Source of the DNA: Jimgerdemannia flammicorona
Lineage: Eukaryota; Mucoromycota; Endogonomycetes; Endogonales; Endogonaceae
Direction: 5' to 3'
Length of the DNA stretch: 15,786 nt
NCBI GenBank assembly: GCA_003990745.1
Contig: RBNI01003480.1
Span: forward strand, 1-15,786
Below are positions 9,061 through 15,786 of this stretch, piece after piece. Position 1 is the stretch's first letter. Every line of letters begins with the position of its first letter. Both the position numbers and the translations under genes were made by a program. The notes beneath the pieces were generated by a model. That model saw only the letters and a program-made list of their open reading frames with translations, was not told the origin of the DNA and searched no databases.

Positions 9061-12000
9061 ATGAACAGTACAACCAATATTTTTTCTTTAAATGTGAATG
9101 GGTTATGGGGTGCAGCTCAATGTAGGAACATTTTTACTTGGATGAAGGGATTGGAGGCTGATCTCTTCCTCTTGCAGGATGTTAGGTGTGAGGATGATTT
9201 GGATAGGATAGAGTGGACAAAGGAATGGGGAGGTGTGGCGATTTAGAAGGGCAAGGTTGGAATTTTGGTTCAGAAAGGCAGAGGGGAGATACAGGATGTG
9301 AGGAGCTGGGGGGAGAGACTGGTCTGGGGTGAGTAGATTCATGCAGGCTGGGAGTCAGTTACAGTGGGCTCCTGCTACTGTCCTGTAGTATGGAGTGAGT
9401 GGGTGAAGTGGATGAGAGGATTACAGGAGAGTGGGAGCCTTGTAGAGGCAGGGTTGGACGTACTTGGGGGAGATTTTAATATGGTTCAGGATGCACTATT
9501 GGATAGAACAGATGGAGGATGAGGTGCTGAGGGCAGGAGTGGAGGACTGGCAGTATGGGAGGAGGTTGAAAGATTGAGTGCATTGGTTGATGCTGGGAGG
9601 GAGTGCTGGGAGAATAGGAGGGTTTATATGTATTGGGCAGGGGGTCTGGGGACAAGGATCGATTGGATTCTGACAGCCAGCTGCTGGGGCCTAGACATTT
9701 GGAAGTCACTGGAGGTAGAATGGTGTCCATGGTCAGATCACTGAGAGCTTTTGGGAGAGGGGTGTTTTGGGGGAAGTGGGGATGGGCCTGGACATTGGTG
9801 CCTCAATTCCTCTTTGTTAGATGACAAGACCCGGTGGGATGAGTGGGCCAAGGACATTCAGCTGCGAATGGAGAACTGGTGGCAGGAAGGTGCCTCAGTC
9901 GGGGTTCAATGGATAAGGTTGAAGGAGATGGCCAAGATTTACTGGAGTGAGGCTGGCAAGGAGGCAGGGAAGTGGAGGAGGCATAGAGTGTGTTGGGCTT
10001 CTACTAGATTGACTAGACTCTTGGAGGAGTGGGCGAGGTTGAGGATATTGGAGGGAGAAGAAGATTGGCAGTTAATGAGGGTGAGAATGGAGATTGGGAA
10101 ACTACAACAGGTGCTGCAGGAAGAGGAAGAGGCAAGAGTACAAAGCTTGGCAGCATGGCTCCACTGGCAGGATCTGGAGGAGGGGGAGAGGCCTTCCAAG
10201 TTTCTTATGAGGGCTCTCAGGGCAAGGCAGGTGCAGCAATGGTGGGAAGAGGTATTGGACTCAGATGATACACTGGTGCATGGTATACAGGACATTCTTG
10301 GATCACTGAAGGAGAGATGGAGTGGATTGTGGAGTGAGGAGGAGGGTGGAGCAGATGCCTCAGCTATTGACCAAGCATTGGTAGATTGGCACCCACCACA
10401 AGTTAAGGAGCTGGGTGACTTGGTGATGCCTGTACAGGAAATTGAGATCCACCAGGTTCTTGCCATGACAACGTCAGGTATGGCACCTAGAGAGGATGGT
10501 CTGCCCTAGGACTTTTGGAAGCGAATGGTTGAAGTCCCAGGGGTGATGGGAGAGATGACAGCATTGTGTGATTTCATTCTACAGACCAGGAGGTGGGTGG
10601 GAGAGCAGGACCTTGGGCTGGTGATGCTGCTTTATAAAAACAAAGGAAGGAGGGAGGATTGGAAGAACTGGAGACCAATAATGTTGCTAGATATGGGCAG
10701 AAAGTTGGTGACTAAGGTGGTGGTGGCAAGACTACAGAAGGTGGCCCAACAAGTTGTGGGTATTGAGCAGAGGGGATTTGTGGGTGGTCGGCTCATTAGG
10801 GATGGCACTGCCTGGGTACATGGAGTTATTGAAGGGGCAAGGGCCTGTGGACTGGATGGGCATCTAGTCTTCTTGGACCAGGAGAAGGCTTATGATCGGG
10901 TGCGAAGAGTCTGGCTGGCAAAAGTGTTGGATAGAATGGGGGTTCTGACCCATTTCTGGTCAGCTATGGTCAGCCTACTGGAAGGGAATAGGGCAGCGCT
11001 CATGTGTAATAGTCATAGAGGGGAGGCATTCCCCTTGGGTAGGGGGGTGCCCCAGGGGGACCCACTGTCCCCCATTCTGTATGCTCTTTCCCTGGAACTC
11101 CTTATGGACAGAATTAGGTAGAGGATAGGAGGGCTTTCTATCTATGGAGTAGGATGGAAAGTTGGAGCCTTTGTGGACAATATGGTGGTGGGTTTGGGGT
11201 TGATTGCTGATGTGGAAGAGCTCAAGAAGACTGTAGAGTAGTATGAGGAGAACTCTGGAGCAAAGCTGAATTGGCATAAGTGTGAAACAATAGTGCTTGG
11301 CAATGGCCTAGTTGGAGGAGAGGTCATAGGAACTATCGTCCCCACTGGTGAAGCGGTATGGTACTTGGGCATCTATTTGTCAGTCTACGGGTCAGTTCTG
11401 CCAAGGCTTTGGTGGGAGCAGAGGATTGGAATCTGGGAGGAGGCCCTGTGGAGTTGGGGGGGAAGACACTTTTCGCTGGCAGGGTGGGTTTCGATTTTGA
11501 ATATCTACTGGATGCCAAAGTTGTGGTACCTGGCATATCATCTGGACTTCCCGGTCTGAGTGGTGAAGAGATTGGTGAAGTCTGCAAAGGGATGGATTTG
11601 GGCTGGGAGGCGGAGTTAGATTGGTTGGGAGACCTTGTCCCTACCAGTAGAGTGAGATGGTCTTAGACTGGTTGACTTTCCAAAACAGTTACACTGCTTG
11701 CGAGCATGGTGGCTAAAGAGGGCAGTGAAATTGAGAGGAGGTGGATGGGTTCCTTTGCTACAGAAGATCTGGGAGAGGCGGTCATCATCAAGGGGCTTGA
11801 CTGGTGATCTCCTCTCATTGGTTGGACTTCAGAGCACAAAGCATCTGCAATATAAAGGATTTTGGTGGGGGATAGCAGATGGGGTACACTATATTGGAAT
11901 TCGTTGGCAGGAGAATGAAGGGGAGGAGGATTGGGACCCAGTGATGTGGAGATGGGATCATATACTACTGGGTGGTGCTCCCTTAATTGAGTTTGATATT

Positions 12001-12744
12001 GGCGATGGAGTGGAATGTCAAAGGGGACTGGGCCAGGATCTGTGGCCTAGTAGTTGGCAAGGAGTCGGAATTGGTGAAGAGTGGGACTGGAATAGTGTTT
12101 GGACCTGGAGCGCTGCAGTGAGAAAGTAGATACTGCCAAAGTACTGGATAGTCTGGTGGCGCATACTGTGGAGGAATGTTATGCTCAACTTTCACTTGGG
12201 GCACCTTATCGCAGGGGGTTGCTTCTACTGCAAGGAATGCCATAATGTAGGACAGGAGGGGGGTTATGTACAGACACCTGAACATTGGCTAGGAGAGTGT
12301 GAGGTGTTGGGGGTTTTTTGGTGGACAATTAGGAAGTGCTTAGGGGTATGACATAGGGGAGATGAGGTATGGGGGGAGGTGGGAGGACTTGAGGGATAGA
12401 TTGGCAGGGGGGATAGGGAAGGAGTAGATTACTTTGGGCTGGGCATTGGCTATTTGGGTAGGGCTGGCCAGTTACTGGCTATTTGTTTTTGAGGATGGGA
12501 GCTGACAGGGCTTGGGGGACCAGTTGATGTGGTAGCATAGGCTTATGGAAGATACCTTAATGGGCTGGTGGCTTGGTTGGGGGCTGCAGGGTAGTCGGAG
12601 GCATCATTTCTTATGAACAGAGTGGGGAGAGAGTTGGCATAGTTGGTAGGAGGGTGATCTTTATTCATGAGGAAGGGGGGAGGAGCCCCCCTATGGGGAT
12701 TGGATAGGGAGTGGAATGATGTATTCTTATTTATAGACTGGTAA
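9061..12744 (+). pseudogene. LINE copy B ORF2: endonuclease, reverse transcriptase, zinc finger; 18 premature stops
   Basis: One frame of 1227 codons ending at TAA 12742, no indels detected. The endonuclease (9061-9741) shows SLNVNGL, LLQD (Asp where Glu is usual), GSCYCP, GGDFN, RIDWIL and SDH. The reverse transcriptase (about 10630-11380) shows NWRPIMLLD, QRGFVGGRLIRD, motif A FLDQEKAYD (Asp at 10876), motif B GVPQGDPLSP, motif C FVDN at 11170-11181 where FADD is expected, then LNWHKCE and YLGI. A zf-RVT-like finger C-x2-C-x17-H-x4-C spans 12220-12300. Premature stops: TAG at 9244, 9334, 10507, 11119, 11239, 11617, 12127, 12397, 12538, 12592, 12640; TGA at 9520, 9742, 11557, 11653, 12349, 12490, 12655. 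It would nick DNA and copy the element RNA at the target if intact. The natural stop overlaps an AATAAA signal. Confidence 0.93.
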
Positions 12745-12748
12745 TAAA
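12743..12748 (+). promoter_or_regulatory. AATAAA polyadenylation signal of LINE copy B
   Basis: A canonical AATAAA lies 20 bases before the poly-A tail and overlaps the ORF2 TAA stop. Spacing to the tail is typical of mRNA 3' processing, so the inserted RNA was probably an ordinary polyadenylated transcript. Confidence 0.75.
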
Positions 12749-12768
12749 GGCAGAGTCCAAGTGACTAT

Positions 12769-12791
12769 AAAAAAAAAAAAAAAAAAAAAAA
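12769..12791 (+). other. Poly-A tail of LINE copy B
   Basis: Twenty-three consecutive A residues directly before the right-hand target-site duplication; the last A may belong to either. This marks the 3' end of a reverse-transcribed RNA. Confidence 0.95.
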
Positions 12792-12805
12792 TAGATACTC
12801 TTCTT
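12791..12805. repeat. Target-site duplication, right copy
   Basis: Exact repeat of 6923-6937, immediately after the poly-A tail. Joining the flanks gives a continuous AT-rich empty site, showing the element landed in DNA that was already AT-rich. Confidence 0.95.
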
Positions 12806-15221
12806 ATTATTAAACTTTATTTATAAATTAAATAATTAAGATTTTAGGTGAAATTAATTTGATATAAATACTTATATATAATTATTATATAGAGCTTCCT
12901 ATATCTTATAAGCTATTATAGTATATATTATAAGTTTTGTTTAAGAATTTATCAATATAAATATAATTTTATATAATACTTAGTGATTATTTATAGTATT
13001 ATAATCTTGAATTTATATTTACAGTTTTATATACTCTGCTAAGTTATATTTATTAAAGAGATTTATTATATAAAATGTTCAAATAATATAATCTTTTTTA
13101 TTAAAGACTAAAATAGATCTCTTGGTTATATTTATACTAATAACTGAGACTATATTTTCTATTATTACTGGAATACTTATAATTAGTATATCTATATTGC
13201 TAAGATTGCTAGACTAATTATTACTTGATATTTTAGTATATATTATTATAACTACTTAGTATTATTAGAGCTTATAACTTTTGTTATAAAGAGGGAATAT
13301 TTTATTAAAGTTATATAAGTTATATATTTTATATATTACTAATGAATAATATAAATCTAATAAAATAATATAGTTATATATTAATATATCAAGTTACCAT
13401 TTTAACAATTTTCTTATTTTTTTTTTATAATTAATAGTAGAATATAATCTATTATATTATATACTATAAATACTATAATAATAGAGAGCAGATCTTTTAC
13501 AAACTTACTAGTCTTATTTTTATTTTTTTATTTTTTTTTTAATAAATCTGAAGTCTCATAGATTTTATTAGAAGAAAACCTAGACTATATAGACTAAAAC
13601 CCTCTCCTACTACTCACTGAATACTATATCTTCATTAAACTTAGGCTGGCTATTGTTCAGTAGCTTGACTATATCAGGTATAGTAAGGTAAAGTTACTTG
13701 CACCTTATTCTGTACACTATACTCTTTCTACTATTAAAGAGTAATAAATATATACTTAAGGTATATATCTAAAACTCTAATATATATATAAGATTATATT
13801 TAAGCTAATTTATATAGTCTCTACCATCTTAAGAAAAGTAATAGATAAAGAAAAATCCTTCTCAAAGTACAGAATAGTGGGTAGGATTTAGTTCTCTCCA
13901 ATGAGATAAGTAGAGAACTTATATATGAGATGAGAGAAGATTCTCAATATCTCACTACTCAAGCTTATAGACTTTGATCATATTGCTATATCAGCTTCTA
14001 ATTCTAGTTGAGTATAGCCAAGATGCCTGATCTAGATAGCCTTGGGCCTCCTAACTACTCTCAATAATTGGAGTCTAATTCTATAAATTACCAAAAGTAG
14101 TCAAAAGTAATACTTACCACCTAACTACTCTGTACTAATCAAAAGACTCTACTGATACAATATCTGCCCCAGCCCTAATGACTGCTCTCAGCCTGATACT
14201 CTACTGATCTACTATAATTACCCTTTCTTTTATCTATGATAACCATCTCTCTTCCTATCCTGACTCCTTCTGAAAAGCAGTTACTTATGTCAGAACCACA
14301 CTTGCTGAGAAGCTTGTCAAAGCTCAGAGGGCTCTACCACAGATACTGGAGATCTGTAGATAATTTATACTGGTACTTGATGTCTAAGATTGACTAACTC
14401 CATATATAGCCTATGATATACTAGATGATAGATGATAGCAAAAGGAAAAAAAATACTATACTAAAATGAGTATACTTTAGATGTAGCTAAAGATATTAAA
14501 AACTGCAAAAAAGTAGAGAAGATACTGATCTAATATTAATAAAGAGATAACTCATCACCATTGTCTCCCTCTCACTATCCTGCAATAGGTATAGCAAACT
14601 AATCTAAGATAGAGAAGATATAAGTTATGAAAAGTAAACTCAAAAGGTTATCTATCAAATTTTATAACCAGTAAGGTAGTAGAGAAAGAAGTAACTAAAA
14701 TAAATGAGCTTATTAGTCTTACTGTTATCAGTACTAATATCAAAACCAAGTACTATAAGTTGAGTCTCATTCTTTATAAAGACCTACTTTATAAGTTCTG
14801 ATTTAAAAAAATACTATTGATCCTTTTAAATAATTACTATCTCTTCAACTCCTCCTATATATATATATTTCAAAAGAGCTATAAAACTTCTATATTTCTA
14901 GTTAAGCCCTAAACTAATATTGCTAATAATCTCATAATCTGAGAAATATTATTACAGATCAGTAATTTATTATTTAAGGTCTCATTGCTGATATTCTGAT
15001 ATAGCAGACCTTGATCTTTTGTATGAATTACTATTATCTTATAAGCTGATTATTACCAAACACTCTATAGAGATCTGCAATAAAGTAAAGTTATTTATCA
15101 CTAAGAGTCCTAATAAAAGCTATATATTCTGAGGCAGCCTATTGCTATAGAGTTTCAACTGAGACATTGTATATTTTCTTGATGTTACTTATGCTTATAG
15201 GTAGAATTGCAAGCCAGGGTT

Positions 15222-15223
<2 letters not shown>
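12806..15223. other. AT-rich DNA without CpG, no convincing gene
   Basis: About 2.4 kb of AT-rich sequence in which I find no CpG at all. From 12806 to about 13550 it is nearly pure A/T. From about 13560 to 15223 it is mixed, with the least AT-rich patch at about 13980-14350, where runs such as GCCCCAGCCC and CTGACTCCTTCTGA suggest a decayed gene or transposon. Short readable peptides appear, but stops occur in every frame and no conserved motif is secure. No LTR, inverted repeat or RNA gene was recognised. Confidence 0.65.

Positions 15224-15276
<53 letters not shown>
15224..15276. repeat. 53-T homopolymer
   Basis: An uninterrupted run of 53 T at the edge of the CpG-free block. Read on the minus strand it is a 53-A tract following sequence ending GAGCAAATCTC, so it could be the poly-A tail of a minus-strand retroelement or retrocopy whose body lies to the right. 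I found no matching target-site duplication in the 510 bases available. An assembly or amplification artefact is also possible for a run this long. Confidence 0.85.
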
Positions 15277-15277
<1 letters not shown>

Positions 15278-15786
15278 AGATTTGCTCAGGAATACATGCA
15301 GTGGATTACTTATATGTTTGGGTGTGTTGGATATGAAAGCCAAACAACCATCACTCACCAACCCCTTTAAGTTCATATGAAATGGTGGTTTATTCCGGAA
15401 TGTTCGGAAACGCTACAACGGTCAGGCGGTAGTATCAACCCGATCCATAGATACCAATTATTTAATTTCGTCGCGTCCTATTCGCTTCTGGAATAACAGA
15501 AAATCGATCTGAACCATGGGTACAGCTTCGATTACGAACATATCAGTCGTACAGATTCATCGCATGTATTCGGTGTCGTACGGGAAAAGGTGAGATGATT
15601 TTAAGACAAAAACCTCGAGTATAAGGAATTTTTCACACATTACAAGTTGACGCCATGAGGATTGCAAAGGTATGAGGATAAGAAACAGGGGAAACCATTG
15701 GGGAACGAGCAAGATATGTGAAATGTAAAAATTACGAGAAATCGCTGTAAAAGGAGCCATATGCTAAAGGTTAAAAAATCATAGAA
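15277..15786. other. Compositionally distinct, CpG-containing edge segment; no gene identified
   Basis: Sequence character changes here: from about 15393 there are roughly 23 CpGs in 365 bases (for example TTCCGGAA, GTCGCGTCC, GTCGTACGGG), against none in the preceding 2.4 kb. Overall GC is moderate. A 67-codon minus-strand frame (15760-15557) has no recognisable features and I do not call it. The segment may be intergenic or untranslated DNA at the margin of a gene-bearing region; if the 53-T run is a poly-A tail, the first part could instead be the 3' end of a minus-strand retroelement. Confidence 0.5.

Larger units (their letters stand above)
6938..12790 (+). mobile_element. Complete LINE (non-LTR retrotransposon) copy B, about 5.85 kb, inactivated
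   Basis: Full-length LINE: 69-base 5'UTR, ORF1 (7007-9031), 29-base intercistronic gap, ORF2 (9061-12744), a 24-base 3'UTR and a poly-A tail, bounded by a perfect 15-bp target-site duplication. ORF2 has endonuclease, reverse transcriptase and a C-terminal zinc finger; I see no RNase H domain. No LTRs or terminal inverted repeats are present. The composition is GC-rich compared with the AT-rich host DNA on both sides, and CpG is depleted but clearly commoner than in copy A, consistent with younger age. Both ORFs keep one frame throughout but hold 25 premature TAG/TGA stops, and the reverse-transcriptase active site is mutated, so it cannot move autonomously. Clade is uncertain: L1-like or Tad-like; tree building on the RT domain would decide. 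Confidence 0.95.

Noticed and set aside
7007..12744. Reassigned stop codons (TAG/TGA read as amino acids) to explain the many in-frame stops
   Set aside because: Stops replace TGG and CAG at different places in the two copies, and other copies use normal codons there; TAA, TAG and TGA also appear to end the ORFs. A catalytic residue is mutated by the same type of change, so decay explains more.
15167..15376. ORFs running through the 53-T tract (poly-Phe or poly-Lys)
   Set aside because: The frames exist only because a homopolymer lacks stops.
15393..15409. TTCCGGAA and TTCGGAA as paired operator-like sites
   Set aside because: Two short matches with no gene to regulate; not enough to support a site.
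15557..15760. 67-codon minus-strand ORF in the right edge segment
   Set aside because: Short, no motif, no start context; chance length at this GC content.
15277..15786. SINE with tRNA-like A and B boxes attached to the 53-T tract
   Set aside because: I found no convincing B-box on the minus strand and no target-site duplication.

Overview
The window looks like a repeat-rich, gene-poor compartment of a eukaryotic nuclear genome, most likely a filamentous fungus with AT-rich, mutated repeat blocks. This rests on two degenerate LINE (non-LTR) retrotransposons set in very AT-rich, almost CpG-free DNA, with coding damage of the kind expected from RIP-like C-to-T / G-to-A mutation. Species and even phylum are not certain: the LINE carries a reverse-transcriptase-associated zinc finger also common in plant, algal and oomycete elements. 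I see no bacterial-style genes, no intact host protein gene and no RNA gene.

Layout. About 1-3280 (minus strand): LINE copy A, with its 5' end near 3280, ORF1 at 3201-1185 and ORF2 from 1153 running off the left edge before the reverse transcriptase. About 3281-6922: AT-rich spacer with one CpG seen, containing a four-unit 32-bp minisatellite, a cluster of TTTGATTTAATTC-type repeats, a (TA)11 tract and a doubtful 90-codon ORF. 6923-12805 (plus strand): LINE copy B, complete from 5'UTR to poly-A tail and bounded by a perfect 15-bp target-site duplication. 12806-15223: AT-rich DNA with no CpG seen. 15224-15276: a 53-T homopolymer. 15277-15786: about 500 bp of different composition, CpG-rich from about 15393, probably the edge of ordinary non-repeat DNA.

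The two LINEs are related but distinct, so each can be used to read the damage in the other. In copy B, ORF1 (674 codons) and ORF2 (1227 codons) each stay in one frame from start to natural stop, interrupted by 25 premature stops, all TAG or TGA. Where copy A can be compared, the damaged codon is usually TGG or CAG. ORF2 encodes an AP-type endonuclease, a reverse transcriptase and a zf-RVT-like zinc finger; ORF1 is a presumed RNA-binding partner. Both copies are dead: A has lost the endonuclease histidine and B a catalytic aspartate of the reverse transcriptase. The order of events appears to be: old repeats decayed to AT-rich DNA, copy B inserted into it, and copy B was then mutated.
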